In this document: in pieces, positions 50,263 through 61,800 of the stretch
Layout of the letters: each line of letters begins with the position of its first letter
Position numbering within the stretch: position 1 is the stretch's first letter
Source: Oikopleura dioica
Taxonomy: Eukaryota; Chordata; Appendicularia; Copelata; Oikopleuridae
DNA: 64,000 nt
Assembly (NCBI GenBank): GCA_907165135.1
Contig: OU015566.1
Coordinates: 13,314,157-13,378,156 of the forward strand
Direction of reading: 5' to 3'
The notes under the pieces: generated by a model
The model's database searches: none
Told to the model about the DNA's origin: nothing
The model's input: only the letters and a program-made list of their open reading frames with translations
Made by a program: the position numbers and the translations under genes

Positions 50263-51136
50263 ATGCCGAAAAACAGAAATTACGTGCCAAAGCGTCATGG
50301 GTACGTTCCTTAAGCATCTGTAAGTAATGATTCTGTAGCGCCCCGGCAGAGCTTGAATTCAACCCTCCGCTAGTAATGTGGGACTTTGGACAATGCGATC
50401 CAAAGAGATGCACAGGTCGTCGACTGGAAAGATTCAAGAAGTTAAAAGTAATCAAGCAACAACAGAAATGCCACGGAATTTCGCTAACTCCGATTGCCAC
50501 TGAAGTAGGGTAAATTTTTCATCGACAAGTGCCGAATGTTCGTCTTTAGTTTATTTCAAAGAAAGATGCAGAACTTGTCGCTTCAAAGGGACTTGGCGTT
50601 GTCGACTGTAGCTGGGCGAAGTTGGAAGAAACGCCGCTTAAGAAGCTGAAAAGCGGTGGAAACAGAATCTTACCGATGCTGATTGCGGGCAACCCAGTCA
50701 ACTATGGAAAACCGAACCGGCTCACTTGCGTTGAGGCTTTTTCAGGCACGAGTTAGACAGAATCTTCCGAATGGCGAGCAAAGTTCTGAGCTGCAGCTTG
50801 TCTAATTCATTTTACGGGGCTTTGTACATTTGTGGTTTGGAAGAAGAAGCAGCAGAAGTGATGGAAGGCTTCAAATGGGGCCACAACTTTCTTGAAATGA
50901 ACGAAGAATACCTCGATCGATATCAAGAAGCAGAGAACTCGGAGGAAATGAGACAGATTGAAGAAGAAATCAAGAAAGAGATCGCCGAAGGAACAGAAGA
51001 CAATGGTCAAGGAAATCGAGACATGCCTCCGTCAGAAAGTGAGGAAGACGAGAGTGAAGACGATGACGATCTGTTACCGCCAAATCCTAATCGAGATCTG
51101 CCACCGTCGTCGTCAGAAGAAGATGAGGAGGAATAG
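50263..51136 (+). CDS. TSR3: 18S rRNA aminocarboxypropyltransferase TSR3 (243 aa)
   Basis: TSR3 transfers the aminocarboxypropyl group from S-adenosylmethionine to a pseudouridine of 18S rRNA late in small-subunit maturation. Exons 50263-50300, 50339-50504, 50562-50749 and 50797-51136 stay in phase. Diagnostic stretches: VMWDFGQCDPKRCTGRRL, VVDCSWAKLEETP, ILPMLIAGNPVNYGKPNRL, TCVEAF, YICGLEEEA and FKWGHNFLEMN, followed by an acidic Ser/Glu tail with repeated LPPSxSEED, as in other TSR3s. The third junction lacks a GT donor; a GA...AG intron (GAGTTAG...GCTGCAG) is the one choice I found that keeps the frame, but exact residues there are uncertain. A poly(A) signal follows at about 51155. Confidence 0.93.
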
Positions 51137-51316
51137 CTTTATTCTGTTTCCCCAATAAAATAATAAAGTATAATTAATTTCAAATAAAATGAGTTTGCAA
51201 ATACTTTGTTAAGATACAACTGTATCTGTAGGATTGAAGCTCTTGCATCTCTTGAAACTCAGAAAGAGAGACAAACATTTTTTCAACACAAACATGTTCA
51301 CTAACGACTTTTTGAA

Positions 51317-53587
51317 CTAATTGTACTTTTGCTTATTCTTCTTCGGCTTTGAGTAAGCTTGAACCCAGAAATCAGCGAATAGGTAGAGAAAGAGGATTCC
51401 ATAGAGTGTGATCGTCAATTTGAATGGACCTGGGTAGCTGCAATTCGGAAAGCGGACCATGATGTTTGCGATGTGAATGAGAATGATGGCGAATTGGCTC
51501 TGATAGAGGTTTAACACTTTGTAAGAAAGCTACCATGGAGTTGAACGCTTTAGGGAGAAGGCCTCCGATCCGCTTCCCCGTTTCCCGCGCAGATCACTCT
51601 CGGGGAAGTCTAGAAATTTTCCTTAGCGCCTGGTTTGCGCTTGAGGAGAATCTCGAGATTCTGAAGATGTCAATCTCGAGATTTTCTGATGTTTTGGCCA
51701 ATCAGAGAGCCGACAAGGGTTTTTGCAATGACTAGGTGCTCTTGCCGCGAAATTGCGCGCGCTCCAGATCGAGCGACGCTCAGGGCCAGCGTCGCTCAGA
51801 TTCTCCAATCTCCCTTTAGAGCTCAACTCCATGGTAACTCTTTTTACCATTTGGAGAGTAGTGACGTACTTCTTCCACCAAAGATACTTTTTGTACTCTG
51901 CTCCCAACGCACTCAACCCGTAATAAGAGTACATGATATCATGCACAAAGCAGTTGATCCAAGCGTGGAAAGTACCAAGCAGGGCGGTCTAATTTGCATT
52001 CTTGTAAATAATCTCGAAAATTTGCGAGATTAATCTTCTTTGGAAAAAGATTCTGAGATTAGTCAAGACTGGACTAGTTTCGAGATTAATCTTTTTAGCG
52101 AGGGTCGCGTGGCTCGGGGGAAAAATTTGGGTGGCGCTGGCGAGCTGTGAGCAGTGCGAGGCGGCGCGGACAAAATTTCAAGCTGCGCTCCAAGCATGTT
52201 TGAGTTTCATTTTTCTCTCGCGCCGTCGGCCATTGGTCCACCAATCACAGCGCGCGTTTCAAGATTATTTGAAATAATCTCGGAACTATTTCGAAAATTT
52301 CCCGAGTTAATCTTTTTTATTCAAACAGACTAATCTCGCGTCGAGATTAATCTTATAAGAATAAATGAATAGTCTTCGGAAAAAAGACTATTTACAAGAA
52401 TGCAAATTAGACCGCCCTGGTACCAAGTCCGCCAGGTGAAATTTTCACTCCCCACCACCACTGCGCCATCGAAAAATGATGCACTACATGCAGGGTCGAT
52501 ACTTGATTCCATTTTTTCTTCAAAATGCAAAAATACTTAAAAAGTTATCGTCAAATTTCGGAAGATCAATGCTTTGCAGGTACCGTATCCAAAAATTCTA
52601 TATGCTTGGAAATCCAGAAAACCCAACAGACTCTCATCATCCTCTCATTACCAGGTGCATCTCTACTGTACTCCTCGCATTCGAAAGAATAGCCATTCCA
52701 CCAACCAGCCGCGCCAAACTAGAAATTATAAAGAAAAAATTTATCAAATTTCTCACTTCATAAAACATCCATCCAGATAGTGCAACTAGGGCAGGGCGGT
52801 CTTATTTGCATAATGCATGAAAATAATCTTTTTTCCGAAGACTATTCATTTATTCTTCTTAGATTAATCTCGAGGCGAGATTAGTCTAAATGAATAAAAA
52901 AGATTAATTTTGGGAATTTTCGGAAAAATTCCGAGATTATTTCAAATAATCTCGAAGCGCGGCTGTGACTGGTCGACCAATGGCCGATGGCGCTGATTTT
53001 AAACATGCTTGGAGCGCAGCCCAGGGCTGTTGATTCCGAGTCCTTTCAGATAACCCGCGACTAAAAAAGCCATTTAGGTGTATATTAATCTCACAAAAAT
53101 ATTTTAACCTATTAAAAGGCAGTCCGAGTAATTATTGTAAAGCGTAAAAACGCGTAAAAACTTGCGGGTTACACGGAAAAAAGTCGCGGGTAATTTGAAA
53201 GGACTCGAAATCGACAGCCCTGGCGCAGCCTAAAAAGAAACTAGTCCATTCCTGAATAATCTCACAATCTTTTTCCAAAAAAGATTTTCGTAAATTTTCG
53301 AGATTATTTTCAAGAATGCAAATAAGACCGCCCTGAACTAGGGCCATATTGTACAGAAAAAGTATTTTTCGAAGTTCGAAGGGCTTTCTGTTCTTCATAA
53401 ACGATGGACCGGCATAATACACGATAAAGAGATACAGTAACGCCGACATTGTATTCCAAAACGGGTTATCCATCAGGGGGTAGTTTTGTACTCGCGGGTC
53501 TAACAAATACGATTCACTGGATATTTTAATGACTATACCTGCGTGTGAGAGTGCCTCTTCATACTTCGATTTCAAAAAGTCGATCAT
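51317..53587 (-). CDS. ELOVL-type fatty-acid elongase, paralogue B, with two hAT MITEs inside exons (265 aa without them)
   Basis: ER membrane 3-ketoacyl-CoA synthase for very-long-chain fatty acids. Exons: 53587-53539, 53499-52757 (contains a 544-bp element), 52718-52584, 52535-51848 (contains a 440-bp element), 51499-51317. Without each element and one target duplicate, exon sizes are 49, 191, 135, 240 and 183 nt, against 49, 191, 135, 243 and 183 in paralogue A; no stop or frameshift is present. The LHVVHH histidine box, NxVSTLH context, [12 protein letters not shown] and YLWWKKY are all kept. So either the insertions are very recent or they are spliced out (see findings). The last intron carries a further foldback element. 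Closest to the ELOVL1/4/7 group. Confidence 0.85.
51531..51836. mobile_element. Foldback MITE in the last intron of elongase B
   Basis: Inverted ends TACCATGGAGTTGA / TCAACTCCATGGTA, possibly a TA duplication plus CCATGGAGTTGA ends. The inside includes a gagcgacgctcag...cgtcgctcag palindrome related to the repeat at 31110-31395. Confidence 0.6.
51980..52419. mobile_element. hAT MITE, 'CAGGGCGGTCT' family, copy 1 (440 bp), in exon 4 of elongase B
   Basis: Inverted ends CAGGGCGGTCTAATTTGCAT, flanked by the 8-bp duplication GTACCAAG (51972-51979 and 52420-52427). Interior sequence is made of aatctcg/cgagatt half-palindromes. No coding capacity. Confidence 0.93.
52792..53335. mobile_element. hAT MITE, 'CAGGGCGGTCT' family, copy 2 (544 bp), in exon 2 of elongase B
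   Basis: Inverted ends CAGGGCGGTCTTATTTGCAT, flanked by the 8-bp duplication AACTAGGG (52784-52791 and 53336-53343). Shares the cgagatt-type interior with copy 1. A second, different MITE is nested inside (53022-53222). Confidence 0.93.
53022..53222. mobile_element. Nested hAT MITE, 'CAGGGCTGT' family (201 bp)
   Basis: Inverted ends CAGGGCTGTTGATTCCGAG / its near complement ending ACAGCCCTG, flanked by the 8-bp duplication GCGCAGCC (53014-53021 and 53223-53230). It interrupts copy 2 of the CAGGGCGGTCT family, so it inserted later. Confidence 0.9.
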
Positions 53588-53907
53588 GCTCTTGCATCAA
53601 TATTAAACCCTTTTATTATGTAAAGCCCTTTACCTAAGGCACGAGCGTTTCCTGTTCAGAAAAAGAAACAAAATATCGCAGCCTGAAATTACTGAACTTC
53701 CACTGGACCGTAGTCAAGGACCTTGACTCAAGGTGCCTAAAGAGACAAGAACGTATCATTTGTTTAGAATAATGAAAAAGTGATATCTCGAACTTTCTTC
53801 AGGCAGCGCCACCGATATCGTCACTGATTTATCAAAAATTGCGCCTCTTTGGGCTCAGGCGCGCTATTATTTTCAAACTTAGATCACACTGAAGTAATCA
53901 AGTCGTG

Positions 53908-53917
53908 CTATAAAAAG
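53908..53917 (+). promoter_or_regulatory. TATA box of secreted peptide gene 3
   Basis: CTATAAAAAG, 70 bp before the ATG at 53978; identical to the decamer before family member 2. Confidence 0.65.
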
Positions 53918-53977
53918 GCCCCAGATCTCGTCTAACATCATCGGTCCCAACGAACAAGCAATTCTCAAGCATAAAAA

Positions 53978-54274
53978 ATGAAAATCATCGTTGCTCTCAC
54001 ACTCTTCTTTTCTTTCGCATCAGCGACACTCAAAGGCATTTTGATCAACAAGACAACTAACCACCTGATGGACCACAACACCAATCGACACCGTTCCAGC
54101 GGCGTCCCATCCCATCTCGACCAAATCTGTCAATTCTGGCTGGACCAAGCAACTTCCAACCGAGCAAAACTCGCTGCCTACGAAAAATGCGCAAAACTCG
54201 TCCAAAGTCCGAAACTCCAAAAGCCACAAGCTAGCTTCAGACGAAACATCTACCGACGCAGAATGCTTCAATAA
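53978..54274 (+). CDS. Small secreted protein, family member 3 (98 aa)
   Basis: Intronless. Signal peptide MKIIVALTLFFSFASA, then TLKGILINKTTNHLMDHNTN, the conserved core ICQFWLDQATS with two cysteines (QIC, YEKC), and a basic tail SFRRNIYRRRMLQ. It is the closest relative of the protein at 25825, 28 kb away on the same strand. One N-glycosylation site (NKT) is shared by both. Function unknown. Confidence 0.8.
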   Translation: MKIIVALTLFFSFASATLKGILINKTTNHLMDHNTNRHRSSGVPSHLDQICQFWLDQATSNRAKLAAYEKCAKLVQSPKLQKPQASFRRNIYRRRMLQ

Positions 54275-54675
54275 AGACCTTTATCCTGATAAATCATTAT
54301 CAAAGTTTCTGTTCTCCCTGGCTTTCTGCCCTGGCTCTTCCTTGATTGCAATAAAATACAAAAATCACAAAATTCAGGAGTAGACAGAAGACTGCACTGT
54401 AGCTAACAGTTTCCTTCCCAGAGACAAATTTTGATAATATAAATAAATTTATTCATTTGCAGAGAAGGAATTGGATACTTTGTGAATTGGAAGATTGAGC
54501 GGCTTTTGAAGAATATGAATTTTAATAATCGTGAAAAGATACAATAGCATAACACTAGTAACTGATAGTAACTGCACAGTAAAATAGTCTAAACCGGAAA
54601 AGGAGAAGGTCGTGAAGAATAATTTGCGAAGTGTTTAAGATATGTCTTCATTCTTGAGTCATTTTTTCAAACATA

Positions 54676-56474
54676 CAGTGATAACCCATTTTAAGGCCGG
54701 CCCTTTTAAGGCCACTTTTTCGGAAAATCCCCAAAATCTGTCATCCTCAAAAAATCCATTTTAAGGCCACTTTCTTTCGATTTTTATTCGAAATCCGAAA
54801 ATTGCAGTATTACTGAAAAAGGCTTTTTTTATCTTCGACTGCGTGATGCCTCGTGGTTTTAGCTTTATTTTTCTTGTTTGGTACTCTTCGACGATTTTTT
54901 CTCGAATTTTTCAATTGACGATGATTTCTTACGGTCCTGTTTGAATTTACACTAAGATTTTGAGTCCAATAGTTTCAATCTATCACTATATAGGCGTGCA
55001 AAAATACGCAGAGGAATGTCTTTCGAAAAATCTCAGTGATTGTCTTCACAACACTATTCTTTGACGTCTTCATTCGAATCTCTTTACATCTTTTTTTCTA
55101 AGCATTTGTCATGTTGATCCTTTTTCAGACGTGTTTTTAGAATGGTCGAGAAAAATATAATTTTCACCAAAATTTCCAAACTTATTTTTTTGTTTTCTCT
55201 ATACTCTAGATGTGTTCTAGAGGTCCTAAAACCCCCCTTTCGCCAGAAAAAACCACGTGAAGCAAAGAAAAAAAATCGATTTTTTCGACTCGAAAACTCG
55301 AAAATCGGAAATTTTCACCAGCCCATTACTCATCGTTATCGATGAGTAAGCATGATGAATCATACCTCATTGGATAGCTCAGAGTCTGAACTTGTACGGA
55401 CCGTCGAGAAACCGGTGCGGACTTCAACCGGTTGGTCACACGGTAAGGCTGAAAGTTGGTCAATTTTTCGAAATTTCGAAAAATGCCCATCTTCAAGCGA
55501 TGATTACTCATACTTCCTGATGACTAATTTTGGCCAGTATATAGCCACTTATGGTCAACTTTGGTCAAGTTCGGCCGGAGGACCCCGGAGGACCTCCCTG
55601 GTGGAAGACCATCCGCTGGAAGACCAATATTTAGAATTTCAATATATGGCTGTGCTCGGCCAATTTATGGCCACATATGGTCAACATTGGTCTAGTCAGG
55701 CCGGAGGTCCCCCGGAGGACCTCTATGGTGGAAGACAATCTGCAGGAAGACCAATGTTTAGAATTTCAATAGATTGCTGTGCTCGGGCAATTTATGGCCA
55801 CCTATAGTCAATATTGGTCTAGTCAGGCTGTATTTTCAAAAGGTTAACTGATAAGAAGCTTAATATCTGTTCTTTCTAGAAAAAATACTAAACCGGTGCG
55901 GCAATAAATCGGTCGGTCGCAAGTGCCTGCGAAAAAAGTGTTGATACTTCAAATTTCTGCAGAACAGACCACATTCAAATTAAGAAAATTTGCATTTATG
56001 AATTTTAATGCCTTGACCATGACCATTTATTGAAACAAAGGAAGCCAAAGCCATAGAATACAAAAAAAAAATTTCAAGCTTCAGTTCGTGAAAACCAAAA
56101 ATGAGCAGTTGTGAAGACGATTTTTATAATTATTCGCATCCTGAATCCATTTCATCCGACGATGAGCTCAATGAGAGAAATGATAGTAGACTTCATTCAA
56201 TAGCCGCGGCTCGGAAGTTATTATTTTTGATATAATGAAAGAAAGAATCACTTTGAATTCAATTCAAAGGACACATTTGGGAAAAGGCCACGATTCAAAC
56301 AATTTTCGGGCAAAAGAAATATGCGATAATTCTATGAACCCTCATTCATCATTTTTTATCCCAAGAAAGGAAAAAATTTGTTGTCATCCGACTCGAGACA
56401 AAAAATATCCATTTTAAGGCCACTTTCGAAATTCGCTTTCATCCAAAAATCGGCCTTAAAATGGGTTTTCACTG
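54676..56474. mobile_element. TA-flanked non-autonomous element (pogo/Tc1-like ends), 1.8 kb
   Basis: Ends CAGTGATAACCCATTTTAAG and, inverted, CAGTGAAAACCCATTTTAAG, each next to TA. Subterminal copies of ttttaaggccacttt follow at both ends. Inside are about three tandem units of roughly 125 bp (55520-55830) containing tatggtcaa and gccggagg motifs, which create an open frame of 151 codons at 55352-55807 that is repeat-derived. No transposase recognised. Confidence 0.8.
55520..55830. repeat. Tandem ~125-bp repeats inside the TA-flanked element
   Basis: Successive copies share gccggaggncccccggagga, a ggaagaccaatntttagaat stretch and a tttatggccac stretch; about two and a half copies. Confidence 0.75.
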
Positions 56475-56606
56475 TAACTGTAGTAGAAAAATTCTAGATA
56501 GGCGTAAAAGTGAAGGAGGAATGAGAAAAGGTGAAAAGGATAAGATTCAATTGGTCTAAAAACATTCTTGAAAAGGTGCTAAAGGGGAGTGATAAAGATA
56601 AGTGTT

Positions 56607-57640
56607 CTAGTTGCTCTTTGGCTTGATACTCTTGGGCTTGGAATAAGCTTGGACCCAGAAGCCAGCAAAGAGGTAGAAAAATAGGATTCCGTAGAGCGCG
56701 ATGATCATCTTGAACGGACCTGGATAGCTGCAACTTGGGAAGCGGATCATGATGTTTGCCATGTGACCGACGACGATGACGAATTGGGTCTGAATGAAGT
56801 TCACGTTGGGTATTGATTACTGCTCTTACCATTTGAAAGGTAGTGAGGTACTTCTTCCACCAAAGATATTTTCTGTATTCTGGTCCCAACGCACTCATTC
56901 CGTAATAGAAGTACATGACAAAATGCACCAGGCAGTTGACCCAAGCGTGGAAGGTACCCAATCCGCCGGGTGAAATTTTAACTCCCCACCACCAAGTGTA
57001 AGCCATCAAAGTGTGGTGCACCACGTGAAGGGTTGATACTTGATTCCATTTTTGCTTCAAAATGAAAAAATACTAAAACGAAATAAATGATGTGAGTCAA
57101 CATTGGTCATGGTACCGTGTCGAAGAATTCGATGTGTTTGGAAATCCAAAAGACCCAAGAAACTCGGATCATCCTCTCGTTTACTGGGTCTTCCTTACTG
57201 TACTCTTCGCATTCGAAAGAATAGCCGTTCCACCAACCAGCAGCGCCGAACTAGAATTTTTCATCACTTAACTTCATAATTATTAATTATTTGATCTACC
57301 TCGTAAAACATCCATCCGGAAAGCGCAACAAGAGCCATGTTGTAAAGAAAAAGAAATCTGCGAAATTCGAAGGGCTTTCTGTTCTTCATGAACGATGGGC
57401 CGCCATAATACACGATATAAAGATACAGTAACACCGACACTGTATTCCACAAGGGGTTATCCATCAGCGGGTATTTTGCAACTCGCGGATCTGAAATTTT
57501 TTGAGCACGAAAAAATTTTTTATGAAAATTTGCCTCAAGTGAAGTTTTTTAATTTCATCTTATAAAAATATCGAAAGAAAGGTGAGTTTACCTGCGTGCG
57601 AAAGTGCCTCTTCATATTTGGACCTCAAAAAGTCGATCAT
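56607..57640 (-). CDS. ELOVL-type very-long-chain fatty-acid elongase, paralogue A (266 aa)
   Basis: Catalyses the condensation step of fatty-acid elongation in the ER membrane. Five exons in phase: 57640-57592, 57490-57300, 57250-57116, 57072-56830, 56789-56607, all with GT-AG introns. Key features: NPLWNTVSVLLYL first membrane helix, KNRKPF, the catalytic histidine box LHVVHH at about residues 140-145, [46 protein letters not shown], and a Lys-rich C-terminus (KPKSIKPKSN) suited to ER retention. The pattern is that of the ELOVL1/4/7 group, which extends saturated and monounsaturated acyl-CoAs; substrate range cannot be read from sequence. It is the intact partner of the transposon-bearing copy at 51317-53587. 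Confidence 0.93.
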
Positions 57641-57649
57641 CTTCTCGAC

Positions 57650-58875
57650 TCAATTCGATTTCAATTCTGAAGTAGCTTCGAGTTAGTCATCGTCTGTAGG
57701 AATTTACAAGCAGTAATTCACTAATTGTTTTTGGCATGTCGCCTTAGTTACACGAATTTGCGAAAATAACTAGTCATTCTTGCAATCATAGAAGATATTT
57801 TTTCAAGAAAAGCATATTTCTATAAGTTCTACTGGTAGTTTCGCTCTGTATAATTTTCTCTATTATTTCCTCTGAAAACATCGAAAAAAAAGTAAAACGC
57901 CCTGGCCTCAATTGACAATAGCCGCTGCTTAATCATCTCAATTAGATTTTTTTATTGCTCCTCTTTTGTCTCTCTGAAAATTCGTAAAAACGCGCGCCGC
58001 AACTTTACGAAAATATAAAAAAAATCGTACGAGCTCATTTCAAAAATTCAACAACGAGTCAAATATTGAGCAACGGCATTTCCAACCAGAAATGACTCAC
58101 GATTTAAACAAACGACCAAAAGTCATGCTCCCTACTTCGCTTTTTCTAACAGTGCAAACAAAGTTTTTATCTGCGAAGGAAGTTAGGTTTAATACCATTG
58201 TAATTGATCATAATAAGGAGTTTATGGCATCCTAAGATAAGCTATTCGAGAAAGATTACGAGTTGTTATGAAAATTTACCGGTTTTTGAGACTACTTCCA
58301 TCAATTCTCGTCAGAAAACCGGGCATATGTTCACATAACAGAGCGTAAGCGCAAATGTGTTTTGATGAGGGAAATCGTATGCGATTCTCAGCTGTATTCT
58401 AAGAGCAAATGGCTCTTTACGCAGGCTCGATAATTGAGCTTTTCAATCAAATAGAAACTTGTTTGTTTTCATAAGGTATGGTAAGAGTAACGCTGTTCCA
58501 ACTGAATGCAACGAGAAAATGACGGCGAAACGAACTGAACTTTTAATCAAATAGGCTATTTGAAATAGCTCATCTCCGATTGATTCTGAATCATGTAAGA
58601 CCAAGTAAGAGACTAATTGTTTTCTATTTTCAAAGTGGCCTAAGAGTTTAATTAATTCAGTGGTTTGACAAAAGACTATTCAATTTCACACCTGAGTTCT
58701 GATAAATACCAAGCTGCTCCCGACAAAACTCACCGGCTTTCTGATTATTGATAATACATAATCTTGGATAAGAAATCAAAATAATTGAAGATAAACTTTT
58801 CAATCAACTTAAGTAAGTTCACTATTGATGCGAATAAAAGAACATTGATTTCTCCCGGATAAATAACAGTTTATT
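57650..58875. other. Intergenic stretch upstream of elongase A
   Basis: A/T-rich, with no supported open frame, and no TATA box at a convincing distance. It should include the promoter of elongase A and the 3' end of the PLP/TtcA gene. Confidence 0.5.
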
Positions 58876-58881
58876 AATCGA

Positions 58882-61800
58882 TTACTCATCATCAGGGTTA
58901 CATACATCAGCTACAGTGCTAGTACCAGCGCCATTGCCTTCTTCCGTTCTGTTGTCTTTCGAAAAATGTTCTCCAATCGACATTCCAAGCAGCGGTCTAA
59001 GAGTCTTCTTTAGCGAGTGGAATAGATGCGGGTGGAGAATCTCCTGCTGCGCTAGAAGCTGCTTCATTCGGTTTCGCTCTTTTGGCTCAGAGAAACAAGC
59101 AGGGCAGTTTTCTGGAATCACAGGCAGCTAAAGATAAAAGTTCTCATCCTTGATTCCAATTTTGGTTAATCAAACCTTGTTGCTCTCGGCAAAGGCCCTT
59201 GTTTCCGTTTCACGAACAAATGCAAGCGGCCTTATGACGCGCAAATCCCCGGCTTTTACTGTATAATTCGCTTTCATCGTGAATAACTGAGAGTTGTGAA
59301 ATGCCGACATAAGAAAGCTCTCCGCACAATCGTCCAAATGTTGTCTAAAGACAGTGTAATCTTTATATTATAAAGTTTATAATGTCTCTAATCTATGAGA
59401 ATCAGAACTAATTTCTGTCAGATAAATTATTGTGGACCCGTTATCTTGCGACTTAATTGTTAGATAGACATCATTCTACCTTTTTTAGACTCGTTAATTT
59501 GTTTTGCTCGAAAGTAATTGCGCGATAAATCTGATCAAATACGTTGATATTTCTATGATTATCGCAATTAAAACTTATGTAAAAAAGCATGAGAATAAAA
59601 GACTCACCCAAGCGCTAGAACATTCCATTTGCCTTCCCTCATCGCCGAGTACATGATTCCTCTTTTCATTCGACTACAGTAGCTGCAGATCGATCTCAAA
59701 TCCGGCAGCTTCTGTGCGTTTGCAAAAATTGGCTCTTCTTTGTAAATGTATTCTACTCCCAATTCTTCCATATATTCAATCAGCGAGGAAGGATCGTAAG
59801 ATGCCACTTGTGGGTCTACTGTCAACGCACCAACGGTAAAGTCCATCTTCCTAAAAAAATACGCGTCACGGACTTCTACAAATACACGGTCTAATGCTTT
59901 CTTTGAAAAATATATTGAGAATCTCAATTTGAAATCGATAAGTATCTATCTGGATTATATCAAAAAATAAGTGAGACGAATAGAGAAAACGTGATGAAAT
60001 ACGACATTCAAAGAATAGACTCCTCTAATTCACGCCTCAGTGTATTTTTAATAAAAAGTCAAATTAAAATATTCAAAACTCACAACGTATGTCTCGCGAT
60101 ATGACGATATTGCAACAACGCGTGAATCAGCGTCATCGAGTCTTTTCCCCCCGAGAGTCCGACAATAACTCGGTCTCCGTTTTTGATCATTTCGAATTCT
60201 TCGATCGCGTCACCGACTTTTCGCATCAGCACTTTTGGCGGATGAATCGGTCGCCGCTTCTTTCGTTTTTCGCCATTTGACGCGCCATTTTCTACTTTTT
60301 CAGAGTTCAACACTGCTCAGAAATATAACTCAAAGAAAATCGAACCTTTTAACCCTTTCCTTTAGCTTTCTTCTTCCTGGGCAGCAAGCAAGGAACACAG
60401 ACATCATCTGTGCATTCTTGCTCTTCAACTTTTTCATTCTTTCGCTTCTCCGCATTTTTAGTCTTTTCCTTCTTTAGCTCATTTTTCTTCTCCGGCTCGG
60501 CTTTTATCACCGACTTCGACCAGCTGGACACTTTTTTCAATTTTTCCACCAACTTGGAGTCGAGCTCATATGACTCGTAATTATTCTAAATCATCAAATG
60601 ATCAGAGATTTTAAGGCCTTTTACCTTTGGAATAGATTTTCGGACAACAAATGGCGATTTCTTCAAGTTATCAAAAAGTTTATTCTTCCTCAGCAAGTCC
60701 CGCGCCTCTGAAGGCAACAAAAACCACCTGAGCTCATGCGCCTCTCCTTGGAAACCAGTGCTTTGGTCCGATTGACCAGCTTTTGGTCGGTTTTTCTGAG
60801 CAATCTTCTCCGCTGCTTCGAGCGCTTCTTTGAGCGTCTTGCAATCTGTTCCGTTTATTTTATTCGCGTCAGTAGGTTCTTTCACTTCCACACCGCTTTT
60901 CGAGAAGCGGATGTCGCCGAGCCAGCGACGATCGGAGTACGAGAGGTTCAGGGAGTGTTTCCATTCGCCGGTTTCGCAGTCGAAGACGTAGTGGCTCAGT
61001 AGCTTCCAGCCGTGTTCTGCAACCCATTTTATGGACTAAAGATTGGTTAGGGCAATCATTCAAGTTTAAAACCGGGAAGGTTAGTGATGGCTGTAGAAGT
61101 GTACCTGTAAAACTTCATCAACAAGTGAGTCTTCAAAGAAATACGGCAACGAAAATCTGACGAATCCTGGCCGAAGAATTTCAAACTCTGACGATTCCCT
61201 TGCCCTTCTTAAATGAATTCTGTCCAGCCGCGAGTCCTCCAAGAGAATCTTTTCAAATCTCTGCACCAAAGACGAGTCTTTCTCCGTTCTCATGCCGATC
61301 AGTTCCATTCCATAAGGGCCAGCGCAAACGCAGCCGCCGCGCACTTGAATTCCGAACAAGTCGTTTAGGAGGGCGGAGACGTAGTTGTAATGCAAGTACA
61401 GGTCGCTATCGGGGACGCGAATCATGAAGGAAAAGATTGGTAGGCGATCGGCGATCTCTCCAGCGAGAACTTCCAAGTTCGGGATAGAATTCAGGACGGA
61501 AAGGGCTTTCTTTGCAATTTCTTCTTCTCGCGAGAAAATAACATCAGAACTAAAAGGATGATAATTATTGTTATTTCTCACTGCTCACCTGATTGATTCC
61601 TTGAGTTGCATGATCATGCCGCACCTGATTGATCCTACCAGATCTTCAGAGTGGATCAAAAGAACTCATCCTACGAGAAAGCGATCGAAAATTATAAAAC
61701 AATAAATATTCGTCAGTGCAGATAGCCAATAAAATTCAATTATGGGCTGCTGCAGCCTTGTACCGTGTTTCTTTTCTTATTACAATAAAAATGAGCATTC

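Noticed and set aside
55352-55807. 151-codon plus-strand frame with internal repeats
   Set aside because: Lies within tandem 125-bp units of a TA-flanked transposon; no domain and no splice or signal features.
60080-60313. Separate TtcA gene starting at a GTG at 60313
   Set aside because: The GTG is formed by splicing from the previous exon; no ATG precedes the P-loop except an internal one that would remove the conserved N-terminus, and the fused frame is exact over 11 exons.
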